A DNA stretch of 32,311 bases from Bacillus sp. RO1 (GCF_012524115.1 NZ_JAAZWB010000050.1:1-32311), one strand, 5' to 3'. Shown: positions 21,769 to 31,692, counted from the stretch's first letter. The notes: a model not told the origin generated them from the sequence alone. Numbers and translations: made by a program.

Positions 21769-24700
21769 TTATGGAGTTATTCCCAAGGCTTTCTTAATAG
21801 ATTCGATTGTTTTTCCTTCCGCTTCTTCTTCCGGGGTTGGAGTATCCAATACAAAATCATTTTCACTTAAGTAATACTTCTCAAGAAGCTTAAAGTCTTT
21901 TGCGTCTGTTGTGCCATCGAAATTGATATCTGTGTCCCTATAGTCCGTACCCCAATGCTTCTCTACCAAAATCGCATCATGGATATCTATTGCATTATCT
22001 TTGTTGATATCTCCTGGTTTTGATACTGCTGTCCTGTAGTCAATAAATTCTCCTATAGCGATACCGTTTACCTTTCGTCCAGCTTCAAGCGGTGTGTAAG
22101 TCGTATAATGTCCAGGTATATCGATGATTACCGTATACTTTGTCTCTGCTATCGGTAATTTATCAAAATACACTCTTCCATTGGACTCGAGTCTTGCAGG
22201 ATATGAATTCCCTTTCGAATCTTCCACACTTATTGCCGCTCCTACCTCTGTATAATTTCTGCTGTAATCGAACCTTCCTGCATCAGTCAGGAACCCTTCA
22301 GCACCAATGAATCCTGCATCTACTTTTGAGAAAGTTGGATAGATTGGATGAGCACCGATTCTCGTTGTCAATCGAGGTCCTCCATTTACCTGCATGGTAC
22401 TGTTGCTGAATAATGATCCATATACAGGGAAGAATTCATCTGCATTCGTATCGACTGTAACCTCAAAAAGAGCTACATCTCCAGAAACACCTTCACCCGG
22501 AATAGAAATATCAATCACTGACTTTGTTGTACCAGGCTTTGTGGTAGTTTCAACCAATTCAGATCCTTCTGGGAGCCCGTCGGCAAGTTTGAAATTCACA
22601 GGTGCATCCATATTTTTGTCGTTATAATAGAAGGTCATTGAGAAGTCATGTGCTTTTTCTAGATTGTTTGCATAGAAGGTATAGGTGATTACATCTCCCA
22701 TCTGGTACGATTCTTTATCTGGTTGGGCAAACACATATTGAGATCCTTCTCTGGCATAATAAACGACTTTAGGAACTGCCGTGTTTCCTGCATAATCCGC
22801 TCCTAAGTATTGAATTTGCGTAATGGAAGAAGCATTAACATTTACCTCTCTAGAAAACTTTCCATTCTCATCAAGATCCACTCGATAACTTGGTCCGTTT
22901 GATCCATACCACAAATGACTACCAGCTTGAGTTAGCGGAATGCCCGCAGATTCAGCGGCTTTCATCTCGTTATCCATTATTGTTCCTGAGATAGTAACAG
23001 TACTTTGGCCTTCAGGCAGTTCTACAATCGGAAGATCTCCTGTCGGCATAGCGTTTGTATTGTCATACTTCACTATCGGAGCGCCATTTTCTAGACTGAT
23101 CAATGATGACTTTTCAAACTGCTTCCCATTCTTTGCCGTTCCAATCATTTTCACTTCATAGATGCCGTCTTCCGCTCTTACCTTCGTATAGCTAATCGGC
23201 TTCTTTTCATGCCCGGTAAATGGGAAGTAATATCCGGCGAATCCTTGTTGAATGTAGTAATAGTAATCAATTGCTGCCCCTGTTGCATTAACGGATGTAA
23301 TCCAGCCCAACTCTTCCTTGGTATCAGGATCTACAAGTACCCAATCCAATCTTTCCATTGGGGAATTCAAAATGAAGTCCAGGTCAGTCGCTTTTCTGCT
23401 ATATGGATTTTTCACTCGATCCGTTGAAATGCTTGGTGTATAAACTTTAAAGAAACCAATACCCTCTTCCACTACTTTCGCTCCGAATGGAATGCGGTTA
23501 ATTTCTTCTGAATCCTTATTCTTAATCACAATATACCCTTCGTAAGTTCCTTTTTGGGCTGTTTTTGGAATGGTAAGAATCGCATTAATGCGTTCTTCTT
23601 CATTTTTCTTCACTTTTATGGAGCTAGGGACACTCAATTTCACTCCGTTTTCCCCTGCATCTAGAGAGCCTGACGCTGCAGCTCCAACATTATATTCTAC
23701 TGAGATTTCATATTTATTGTTTTTGTTACTGTTATTGGTAATAGATAGAGCAGTCGTTGTTTCAATATGTTCATCCCCCAATGGTATGAAGCCGAAGCTA
23801 AGTCCTCCAGTCTGTTCAGGGATAAGTATTTCTTCTCCATTTTCAATAAAAGGTGTTTCATCAAGTACAGAAATGAGCGTATCTGAGTGAATGGCCTGGT
23901 ATGGATCAACTCTTCCAGCTCCTACTTCATATACACTATATTGATCTTTTAGAGGATCAGCTGTATTCATCAATAATGATTTGATATCGCCTGGTGTATA
24001 ATTAGGATTGGATTCCAACAATAATGCTGCCACCCCTGCCACTAGCGGCGAAGCCATTGATGTTCCAGATAACCTCTGGTATGCATAAGAATAATCCGAA
24101 GTATCTTCCTTATTTTGAATAAACGACGGAACGGTTGAGAGAATATTGACACCTGGTGCCGTTACTTCCGGCTTAATATCATACAGCGTTCCGGAAGGTC
24201 CTTTTGAACTGAAGGAAGCGAGTTCGTCACCGCTGATTTCAGCCGTGCCCATTTCTCCAAGTGTAACCGTTGGAGAACCTTCTTTGAACAATTCTTTAAC
24301 AGCTAAACCATTCTCATTCGTTAAAGAAAAGGTCGGAATGTTATTATTGTTTTCTCCCAGATAGTGAGGGATATGGCCTTCTTCAGGATTTGTATTATAA
24401 ATCACTACCCCGACTGCACCATTTTGTTTTGCATAATTCATCTTTTCAATCAGAGCATAGGATCCACGGACAACAAAAGCAACCTTCCCAGCTACATCTT
24501 TGCCATTGTAGTCAGCTGCTCCTCCCTCTCCCACATCGACCATTTCATAGCTTTTTCCTTTTAGATTGCTGAACTCATCTGTCCATTTGTTGGTCATTAA
24601 CTGTAATACTCCATTTAGCTGCTGATCTGCTACTGTAAATCCTCCGTCATACGTTGTGACAAAGGAAGGTGCAGAACTTGCCCCCACCGTCAAAGCGAGT

Positions 24701-25866
24701 GCCGCCGCTCCAGGGGAACCAAGCGTACTGTTTCCTAAATCACCTGAATTCCCAGCAGCCACCACCGCGGTAACTCCACTTAGCACGGCATTATTGACTG
24801 CAAGGCTGGATGCATCAAGCGGATTGTTCGTCTGAGCTCCTAAAGATAGATTAATAACATCCATTCCATCTGCTACCGCTCGGTCAATTCCTGCTATTAT
24901 CGCACTGTTCATACCGCTTCCATACGGACCTAACACACGATACACATTCAGCTCAGCGTCCGGTGCCACCCCTAACACTTTGTAATCAGAATCATTGGTT
25001 GCCTGTCCTACAATCGTTCCAGACACATGTGTACCGTGATTAGTATAGTAGGTGCTTCCTTGATAGGTTTCCGGATACCCTTTTGCTGCCTTCCAATCTT
25101 CATACGTTGCTTCCATCGGGTCATTATCATTATCTACAAAATCATATCCACCTTTATAGGCTTCTTTTAAGTCCGGATGATTGTAATCAATCCCCGTGTC
25201 AATGACTCCTACCTTGACTCCTTCACCCGTAAATCCTTCTTTATGTAACTTATCAATGTTCAAAAAAGGAATACTCTCTACTTTTGTTGTTGACCCTTCT
25301 TCTCCATCAGTTTTTGGCGGAGGCGCCAGTTGTACTTCAAGCTCACTGTAAACCGCCTTGACCACTTCTGATTCAAGAAGGGTTTCCACTTCATTCGCAG
25401 GAAGTGTAATGGTTACTCCATTTAGTGCCGTTTTATATTCATATTTGATTTCATACGGATCTTTTGCAGATTTTTCCTTCTTCTTTATTTTTGTTTGTAG
25501 ATCTTTTTTGAACTTCTTGTGAGATTCTTCGACCTTTTCGGACGCTGCTTCTAATGAGATTTTTTCCCCTTTTAGGGACTTCTGAAATTGTTCAGCCTTT
25601 GCAGGGAGCTGATCAAACTCTACAATTACCGTTACCTCTTCAGTACTCTCTAAATCTATGTCCCTAGAAAGCTGCAATCCTCTTAAAGAACGGTTCACTT
25701 CCAAGTTCTCCAAAGCTTCTCTTTGTTCTTGTGAAAGATTTGCTAAGATGTTTACTGCACTAGATTGAGATTGTGCATGTCCAATTGACTGAGAGCTAAA
25801 CGGTGCCATTGCTCCTACAATAAGACCTACACTCAAGGCTGCCTTTAAATACTTACCCCTGTTCAT
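21769..25866 (-). CDS. Large secreted subtilisin-like serine protease (S8, Vpr-like) with C-terminal dockerin-type repeats
   Basis: 1365 residues. Signal peptide to about A31 (SIGHA-QS); inhibitor_I9-type propeptide (about 70-180); S8 catalytic domain with D223 (VIDTGIDYNHP), H277 (NHGTHVSG), oxyanion N373 (AAGNSG) and S602 (GTSMASP), split by a PA domain at about 400-545; then a Fn3-like and several beta-sandwich domains; and at 1283-1335 two calcium-binding dockerin-type motifs, GDINKDNAIDIHDA and TDINFDGTTDAKDF. No LPXTG or S-layer anchor, so it is probably released. B. subtilis Vpr is much shorter (about 806). The start ATG at 25866 has GGGGATG upstream. The neighbouring XRE-TPR gene may regulate it. 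Confidence 0.95.
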   Translation of the reverse strand: MNRGKYLKAALSVGLIVGAMAPFSSQSIGHAQSQSSAVNILANLSQEQREALENLEVNRSLRGLQLSRDIDLESTEEVTVIVEFDQLPAKAEQFQKSLKGEKISLEAASEKVEESHKKFKKDLQTKIKKKEKSAKDPYEIKYEYKTALNGVTITLPANEVETLLESEVVKAVYSELEVQLAPPPKTDGEEGSTTKVESIPFLNIDKLHKEGFTGEGVKVGVIDTGIDYNHPDLKEAYKGGYDFVDNDNDPMEATYEDWKAAKGYPETYQGSTYYTNHGTHVSGTIVGQATNDSDYKVLGVAPDAELNVYRVLGPYGSGMNSAIIAGIDRAVADGMDVINLSLGAQTNNPLDASSLAVNNAVLSGVTAVVAAGNSGDLGNSTLGSPGAAALALTVGASSAPSFVTTYDGGFTVADQQLNGVLQLMTNKWTDEFSNLKGKSYEMVDVGEGGAADYNGKDVAGKVAFVVRGSYALIEKMNYAKQNGAVGVVIYNTNPEEGHIPHYLGENNNNIPTFSLTNENGLAVKELFKEGSPTVTLGEMGTAEISGDELASFSSKGPSGTLYDIKPEVTAPGVNILSTVPSFIQNKEDTSDYSYAYQRLSGTSMASPLVAGVAALLLESNPNYTPGDIKSLLMNTADPLKDQYSVYEVGAGRVDPYQAIHSDTLISVLDETPFIENGEEILIPEQTGGLSFGFIPLGDEHIETTTALSITNNSNKNNKYEISVEYNVGAAASGSLDAGENGVKLSVPSSIKVKKNEEERINAILTIPKTAQKGTYEGYIVIKNKDSEEINRIPFGAKVVEEGIGFFKVYTPSISTDRVKNPYSRKATDLDFILNSPMERLDWVLVDPDTKEELGWITSVNATGAAIDYYYYIQQGFAGYYFPFTGHEKKPISYTKVRAEDGIYEVKMIGTAKNGKQFEKSSLISLENGAPIVKYDNTNAMPTGDLPIVELPEGQSTVTISGTIMDNEMKAAESAGIPLTQAGSHLWYGSNGPSYRVDLDENGKFSREVNVNASSITQIQYLGADYAGNTAVPKVVYYAREGSQYVFAQPDKESYQMGDVITYTFYANNLEKAHDFSMTFYYNDKNMDAPVNFKLADGLPEGSELVETTTKPGTTKSVIDISIPGEGVSGDVALFEVTVDTNADEFFPVYGSLFSNSTMQVNGGPRLTTRIGAHPIYPTFSKVDAGFIGAEGFLTDAGRFDYSRNYTEVGAAISVEDSKGNSYPARLESNGRVYFDKLPIAETKYTVIIDIPGHYTTYTPLEAGRKVNGIAIGEFIDYRTAVSKPGDINKDNAIDIHDAILVEKHWGTDYRDTDINFDGTTDAKDFKLLEKYYLSENDFVLDTPTPEEEAEGKTIESIKKALGITP

Positions 25867-25899
25867 GTGTTCATCCCCATTTCATCCTTGTTTGACTTA

Positions 25900-25929
25900 A
25901 TTATAAGTCCTATACTTTGGGACTGTCAT
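25900..25929 (-). promoter_or_regulatory. Probable promoter of the subtilase gene
   Basis: Minus strand -35 ATGACA at 25929-25924, 18-base spacer, -10 TATAAT at 25905-25900, about 34 bases before the start codon. The -10 is perfect and the -35 is one base off consensus. Confidence 0.65.
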
Positions 25930-26117
25930 TGGGGGGATTTTATGGTGTTTTCGGGTAGAGTTCGATACGGATTTACATTTTGAAATTCAATAATATCAGG
26001 CATTACTGGTTATTTAGATACTCTAAATAAGGTTAATAGTTATTTAGGTCTGGGTATTTAGGATTAGTTGATTGGGGTTATAATCAGTTAAAATCTGGTT
26101 TCTTTGGATATCGGGGG

Positions 26118-26147
26118 AGCAAGGGGACGGTTCATTTTTTTTAGACT
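26118..26147. repeat. Short GGGGAC-GGTTC type repeat, copy 3
   Basis: AGCAAGGGGACGGTTC, then T-rich sequence and TTAGACT. It pairs with a direct copy at 26501-26533; the two bracket the small gene at 26263-26487. The surrounding gene-free DNA (25930-26262) also holds an imperfect TTATTTAG/GGTATTTAGG repeat near 26005-26060 and nothing else I can identify. Confidence 0.65.
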
Positions 26148-26262
26148 ACAAAGAGAGCCGCTTTCTGTGGGGTTTTAAAAGTAGCATACACTACCAACAA
26201 AAAATCAAACAGGCACTTAATGGAGTGATAGGTTATACACTAGAGGGAAAGGAGTGTCAGCT

Positions 26263-26487
26263 ATGCCTTGGCAACAGAAAATTCCTCACTTAATGAATCA
26301 GCCCATTGGCGTCTCATTTTTAGATGGCACAGGAACTTCAGGGGTGTTATGCGGGACCTCTAATGGGAAGCTCTTAGTAATGGAATATTTATACCATACA
26401 CAATTCGCCTTAAAGCAATATGATTTGAATACGGTACAGGATATACATGGGTATCCGGGGTGTCTTGGTCAGCGGTTTTGGGGATGA
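26263..26487 (+). CDS. Small conserved-looking protein, 74 residues
   Basis: Starts MPWQQKIPHLMNQPIGVSFL and continues with a strand-rich core, DGTGTSGVLCGTSNGKLLVM, ending GYPGCLGQRFWG. The repeated short strands with glycine turns suggest a small beta-barrel (Sm/SH3-like), as in some Bacillus spore-associated small proteins, but this is a resemblance only. The ATG at 26263 has AAAGGAG eight bases upstream; the GTG at 26254 overlaps that site. CATACACTA at 26185-26193 resembles a sporulation (sigma-E/K) -10, without a clear -35. Confidence 0.65.
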   Translation: MPWQQKIPHLMNQPIGVSFLDGTGTSGVLCGTSNGKLLVMEYLYHTQFALKQYDLNTVQDIHGYPGCLGQRFWG

Positions 26488-26500
26488 GGGTGTTTTTTTT

Positions 26501-26533
26501 AGCAAGGGGACGGTTCTCCTGCTTCCTTAGACT
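26501..26533. repeat. Short GGGGAC-GGTTC type repeat, copy 4
   Basis: AGCAAGGGGACGGTTC is identical over 16 bases to copy 3, and both continue to TTAGACT within 10-15 bases. Same orientation as copy 3. Confidence 0.65.
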
Positions 26534-26582
26534 TTAAAGAAAGAGCAGAACAGCCCCACCCTTCCAAACAGAAAACCTGAAA

Positions 26583-27005
26583 TCATTCTACATGCTCTAA
26601 TTCCTCTAACCTTTTGTTTGTTAAAAAACTAATTTGATAGATATTATCCTTACTCTCTACCCAATAGTCATACGTAACATCTGGTTCACTTTCAAAAACA
26701 ACACCAATATAATATGGATTTCGATGTTTAAAGCCGTCTTCACGGTGAGGAACAGTGGAAATAGTCCATTCTTCATTTGGATAGTGTTCTTCTAAGTAAG
26801 GTATCAGTAAGTTCACTTTCTTTTCAATTTGGGCATCGATCCAAAAAGGACGAGCGACAAAAAATATGCAATATGATGCGAATATAAGCAATGCTAATAA
26901 CCAACCAGTCTTTCGCCATTTAGCTTTTAAGAAGATTGTAATAATTAGGATTGAGACGATTATGCCCCCGACAATCATTAGCTCTATTATTTCTGTAGGA
27001 TGCAT
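26583..27005 (-). CDS. Membrane-anchored hypothetical protein, 140 residues
   Basis: Two hydrophobic segments at about 7-28 (LMIVGGIIVSILIITIFL) and 35-52 (WLLALLIFASYCIFFVAR), then a soluble domain of about 80 residues (NEEWTISTVPHREDGFKHRN, VTYDYWVESKD) that probably lies outside the membrane. The start is the ATG at 27005 with GGGGGGAGG four bases upstream; the longer frame to 27074 runs into the preceding gene. It follows the zinc peptidase gene by 32 bases and is probably in the same transcript. Function not recognised. Confidence 0.7.
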   Translation of the reverse strand: MHPTEIIELMIVGGIIVSILIITIFLKAKWRKTGWLLALLIFASYCIFFVARPFWIDAQIEKKVNLLIPYLEEHYPNEEWTISTVPHREDGFKHRNPYYIGVVFESEPDVTYDYWVESKDNIYQISFLTNKRLEELEHVE

Positions 27006-27037
27006 TAAACCTCCCCCCTTTACTAAGCCTCTCCTAC

Positions 27038-27745
27038 CTAAATAGTCATCTTCCAACTTGACAGCGCCAACCAATTTTCCTGCTCTTTATAATCAGGCGA
27101 TATTTTTCCTACGAGTCGCCAGAAGGAGCGGTCGTGATTGAGATGAATCATATGGCACATTTCGTGTACTACTACATAATCGATTACTTTCATTGGAGTC
27201 ATGGCCAACTTCCAATTAAAAGTTAACTGTAATTGGGAATCACAGGTTCCCCATGTAGTCTTACTATCAGATATACGGATAGAACGTGGTTTTACTTTAA
27301 AGTTACTTTGATACGATCTTACACTCTTCTCCACTATCGCTTTGCATTGCTGATAATAAAATCTCTTTAAAGCTTGTTTTATCTTTCCCTCCTCCACCTG
27401 TTTCACATATACATTTATATGTTTCTCATCAAACACGACATAATCTTGTTCAATAGTGGCATCTTGATAAACCTTTACAGGAAAGGTCTTTCCTAAATAA
27501 AGAACCCTCTCCTCCTGACTGTATTCCTTCTCCTGCTGCCCAAGCAGTCTATCCTTCATTTCCTTTGATTTTTCCTGAATCAGTTCCCATCTTTCCTCCA
27601 GCAATTGAATCACTTTTTCATCCTGTGTACCTTTAGGAGCCTGGACCTCGACATTTCCATAAACGTCCATACGAATGGCAATGGATTTACGATTTTTGTA
27701 TTTTATCTCAAAATGGATGGTTTCTCCTGAATATGTATGTATCAT
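27038..27745 (-). CDS. YgjP/SprT-like zinc metallopeptidase (DUF45, M48 clan)
   Basis: 235 residues of the DUF45 family: N-terminal KSIAIRMDVYGNVEVQAPKG, central WGTCDSQLQLTFNWKLAMTP and the zinc motif VVVHEMCHMIHLNHDRSFW, with H194, E195 and H198 and third ligand H204. Cytoplasmic, no membrane segment. The bacterial members are predicted peptidases of unknown substrate. The start ATG at 27745 has AAGGTG upstream. Confidence 0.9.
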   Translation of the reverse strand: MIHTYSGETIHFEIKYKNRKSIAIRMDVYGNVEVQAPKGTQDEKVIQLLEERWELIQEKSKEMKDRLLGQQEKEYSQEERVLYLGKTFPVKVYQDATIEQDYVVFDEKHINVYVKQVEEGKIKQALKRFYYQQCKAIVEKSVRSYQSNFKVKPRSIRISDSKTTWGTCDSQLQLTFNWKLAMTPMKVIDYVVVHEMCHMIHLNHDRSFWRLVGKISPDYKEQENWLALSSWKMTI

Positions 27746-27933
27746 ATTATCACCTTACTTCAATGTACTTTTTCAAGTAATTATAATTGATTTTGCCTGG
27801 AAAAAGTAGCAGGGATTAACTCCTTACTCCAAAATCTTAACCACAAAAGGAAGCCAGTCAGTCACGCACTTCATCGCCCCGGAATGTTGCTAAAATCACA
27901 AAACAGTTATACCTCCACGTTACTCAAGAAACT

Positions 27934-27979
27934 AAAAAAAGAAGCTTCTCATGAGTTCAGTGAACTCATGAGAAGCTTC
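27934..27979 (-). terminator. Terminator of groESL
   Basis: A 39-base perfect palindrome: arms GAAGCTTCTCATGAGTTCA (27941-27959) and its inverse (27961-27979) around a single base, with AAAAAAA before it on the plus strand, so it ends in a run of T on the minus strand. It lies 90 bases after the groEL stop. Confidence 0.9.
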
Positions 27980-27984
27980 CGTAA

Positions 27985-28060
27985 AATACCTCAATGTTAG
28001 CAAAATGTTAGCATTTCACTCTCACCTTACTATCAAATCCTTTTAAACCAAGGGTTGAGA
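27985..28060. other. Possible integration-site remnant after groEL
   Basis: The bases between the groEL stop and the terminator contain a direct repeat AATGTTAGCA/AATGTTAGCA (11-base period) and CCTTTTAAACCAAGGGTTGA. Such sequences resemble the attachment region of tyrosine-recombinase elements that use the 3' end of groEL. No integrase is present, so this is only a possible empty or decayed site. Confidence 0.3.
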
Positions 28061-28068
28061 GGGCGTTA

Positions 28069-29715
<1,647 letters not shown>

Positions 29716-29747
29716 TTAGGAATTTAAGTGTATTTTGGTTGTTGCTC

Positions 29748-29872
29748 GGTTGATTTCCGCTGCAGGTGTTCGCTTTCCGCGGGGCGTGTGCTTGAGCCTC
29801 CTCGCTGCGCTGTGGGGTCTCAAGCTACCGCTACCTCCCGCCGGAGTCTCACACCTTCCGCTACAATCAACC
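29748..29872. repeat. Palindromic intergenic repeat between groES and groEL
   Basis: Bounded by GGTTGATT (29748) and AATCAACC (to 29872), perfect inverse ends. It contains the family blocks GTTCGCTTTCCGCGGGGCGT, GAGCCTCCTCGCTGCGCTGT, GGGGTCTCAAG and CCGGAGTCTCACACC. It fills most of the 231-base groES-groEL gap and would be transcribed as a long stem in the operon's message. Confidence 0.85.
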
Positions 29873-29931
29873 ATTTTGAAATTTTATAAGATGCGGGGCT
29901 GATTCGGTTAGCTCTCCGCTTTTTGATTAAA

Positions 29932-30219
29932 TTATTTGCTTACTACTGCAAGTACGTCTGTTTCTTTTAGGATAAGAAGTTCTTTTCCTTCGAATTTCAC
30001 TTCAGTTCCTGCGTATTTAGAGAAGATTACGCTGTCGCCTTCTGCTACTTCAAGTGCTACACGCTCTCCGCTTTCTAGTACGCGACCAGATCCTACTGCT
30101 ACTACTTTACCTTCTTGAGGTTTTTCTTTCGCAGAGTCCGGTAATACGATACCACTTGCCGTTTTTTCTTCTGATTTAACAAGCTCAATTACAATGCGAT
30201 CACCTAATGGCTTTAACAT
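29932..30219 (-). CDS. groES: Co-chaperonin GroES (10 kDa)
   Basis: Lid of the GroEL chamber. 95 residues, the family length, with [20 protein letters not shown] at the start and the mobile loop [17 protein letters not shown]. The start is the ATG at 30219 with AAGGAGG upstream; a longer frame to 30273 reaches into the CIRCE region and is rejected. First gene of the groESL operon. Confidence 0.98.
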   Translation of the reverse strand: MLKPLGDRIVIELVKSEEKTASGIVLPDSAKEKPQEGKVVAVGSGRVLESGERVALEVAEGDSVIFSKYAGTEVKFEGKELLILKETDVLAVVSK

Positions 30220-30257
30220 GAAAACAACCTCCTTGGTTTCATATGTAATATTTTTTA

Positions 30258-30284
30258 TTAGCACTCTTATCACTTGAGTGCTAA
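30258..30284. promoter_or_regulatory. CIRCE element (HrcA operator)
   Basis: TTAGCACTC-N9-GAGTGCTAA, a perfect match to the CIRCE consensus. It lies between the groES promoter and start and is the binding site of the heat-shock repressor HrcA. Confidence 0.98.
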
Positions 30285-30294
30285 CACAATTATT

Positions 30295-30323
30295 ATAATA
30301 ATGAATCTGCTTCTGTTTTGCAA
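30295..30323 (-). promoter_or_regulatory. Sigma-A promoter of groESL
   Basis: Minus strand -35 TTGCAA at 30323-30318, 17-base spacer, -10 TATTAT at 30300-30295 (overlapping TATAAT at 30297-30292). The CIRCE element follows directly downstream. Confidence 0.75.
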
Positions 30324-30489
30324 GTATCTTTATCTAAAAAATTTTCGACTTGCAACCCTTTTCATTATCTTCAAGTGCCTCGAGGTTTAAACGCATTCTT
30401 TTCGTAAAATCTGCGAGTTATGGGAAACCTTATCGTTATAAGGACATATAGATTATATGGTACAATACGAAAAGTGAATAATGCATAAG

Positions 30490-30605
30490 GCTCTTTTCAT
30501 AAAGGTAGTTGCTATACCAAGTAAAAAGTCGGCAATTGGACTTTTTACCGCTTATCTACTCTATTTTTCTGTGTAATCTTCTTTTCTGATTTGTAAGAAA
30601 AGAGC
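30490..30605 (+). ncRNA. Structured leader upstream of ydiL, class unknown
   Basis: Arms GCTCTTTTC (30490-30498) and GAAAAGAGC (30597-30605) are perfect complements and would close a 116-base structure. Inside are a perfect ten-pair hairpin GTAAAAAGTC/GACTTTTTAC (30521-30548, loop GGCAATTG) and a small GGTA/TACC hairpin (30504-30518). Immediately after, GCACG/CGTGC (30604-30629) could hide the AAGGAG site at 30614. I do not recognise a known riboswitch. A promoter could lie at GGTACAAT (30457-30464). No gene in 30324-30625. Confidence 0.4.
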
Positions 30606-30625
30606 ACGACAGTAAGGAGTATAAC

Positions 30626-30676
30626 GTGCATTTTATCCATACGATAAAACAACAACTATTACGAAAACAGCCTTGA
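30626..30676 (+). CDS. Possible 16-residue leader peptide of ydiL
   Basis: GTG at 30626 with AAGGAG six bases upstream opens MHFIHTIKQQLLRKQP and stops at 30674-30676, 17 bases before the ydiL start. It directly follows the structured leader and its start codon could be paired in the GCACG/CGTGC stem, which suggests translation-dependent control. No homology known. Confidence 0.35.
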   Translation: MHFIHTIKQQLLRKQP

Positions 30677-30692
30677 AAAAGAGGAGCTTATT

Positions 30693-31439
30693 ATGACAAA
30701 AAACTATTGGTTGGTCATTATTACATATGTCCTGATGCAGCTGTCCGGATTGCTTGGTTACCCGCTGTTGATCTGGCTTGGCGTTGGGGAAGGCATGGAG
30801 CGTGCCACCAGAGAGCCTTATCTCATCGGTGTCTGGGCATTTATCAGTTTTACGATTGGATTGGCCATTGTTGCCTGGATACTCCGCAACGAATGGACCA
30901 AAGGGGACTTTCGAGGCGAAACGGCTTCCATCCCGAAAACATTTCTTTGGGCGGCTGTCGGCTTCCCGCTTGCACTGATTGGGCAGGCTGTGGCGGCACA
31001 GATTGAGTTGCAGATTTTCGGCATTCAGCCTGGCTCTGAGAATACACAAGAGATTATGGGATTTGTGACGGCATTCCCAGTCATGATATTTGCCGTTGCT
31101 GTTGCTGGACCAATTCTAGAGGAAATCATTTTCCGGAAGATCATTTTCGGCGCTATTTATAAGAAGTTTAACTTTGCCATCGCACTGACGGTGAGTTCGC
31201 TACTTTTTGCCGTGGTCCATCAAGATTTCAAGCATCTGCTCATATACTTTGTCATGGGAGGCATTTTCGCTTTCCTATATGTAAAAACGAACCGCATCAT
31301 CGTTCCGATCATCGCCCACGTTGCCATGAACTCGTTTGTGGTCACGGTGCAATATGTGTTCCGCGATGATATTGAAGAAATGATGCGTCAAATGGAAGAA
31401 ATGCAGAAGAACCTACCGAATTTTATTTCGTTCTTTTAA
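30693..31439 (+). CDS. ydiL: CPBP-family intramembrane glutamic protease (YdiL-like)
   Basis: 248 residues, integral membrane protein with six to eight hydrophobic segments. The CPBP/Abi motifs are present: E143-E144xxxR148 in ILEEIIFRK, H176 in VVHQDFKH, and H209 with N213 in IAHVAMNSF. The family contains type II CAAX-processing-like and bacteriocin self-immunity proteins; the substrate here is unknown. B. subtilis YdiL sits at the same place, divergent from groES. The ATG at 30693 has GAGGAG upstream. Confidence 0.9.
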   Translation: MTKNYWLVIITYVLMQLSGLLGYPLLIWLGVGEGMERATREPYLIGVWAFISFTIGLAIVAWILRNEWTKGDFRGETASIPKTFLWAAVGFPLALIGQAVAAQIELQIFGIQPGSENTQEIMGFVTAFPVMIFAVAVAGPILEEIIFRKIIFGAIYKKFNFAIALTVSSLLFAVVHQDFKHLLIYFVMGGIFAFLYVKTNRIIVPIIAHVAMNSFVVTVQYVFRDDIEEMMRQMEEMQKNLPNFISFF

Positions 31440-31481
31440 ACAGCTCTCCGCTAGAGCTGAACTTACCTGGAGGATTTGCAC

Positions 31482-31688
31482 ATGAAAATAACACCATTAC
31501 GAATGGTTTTCTTCTATGCGATCATGGGCAGCTTGTTCTTGTACCTGGCGATTGTTTCCGTGAAGGATACCATTTGGCACTGGCACACGGTTCTGCTGAT
31601 GCTCATCGCCACTTTTGACTTTGGTGTAGCTATTCGGTCTTATCTGCTACATTTAAAGATTAAAGAGATACAACAGAAGAAAAAGTGA
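31482..31688 (+). CDS. ydiK: DUF4305 membrane protein (YdiK-like)
   Basis: 68 residues with two membrane segments (about 7-28 FFYAIMGSLFLYLAIVSV and 34-52 TVLLMLIATFDFGVAIRSYL) and a basic tail ending QQKKK. B. subtilis YdiK (about 63 residues) has the same layout and position beside ydiL. The start is the ATG at 31482 with GGAGGA seven bases upstream; a TTG six bases earlier is rejected. Same transcript as ydiL (gap 42 bases). Function unknown. Confidence 0.85.
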   Translation: MKITPLRMVFFYAIMGSLFLYLAIVSVKDTIWHWHTVLLMLIATFDFGVAIRSYLLHLKIKEIQQKKK

Positions 31689-31692
31689 TTGG

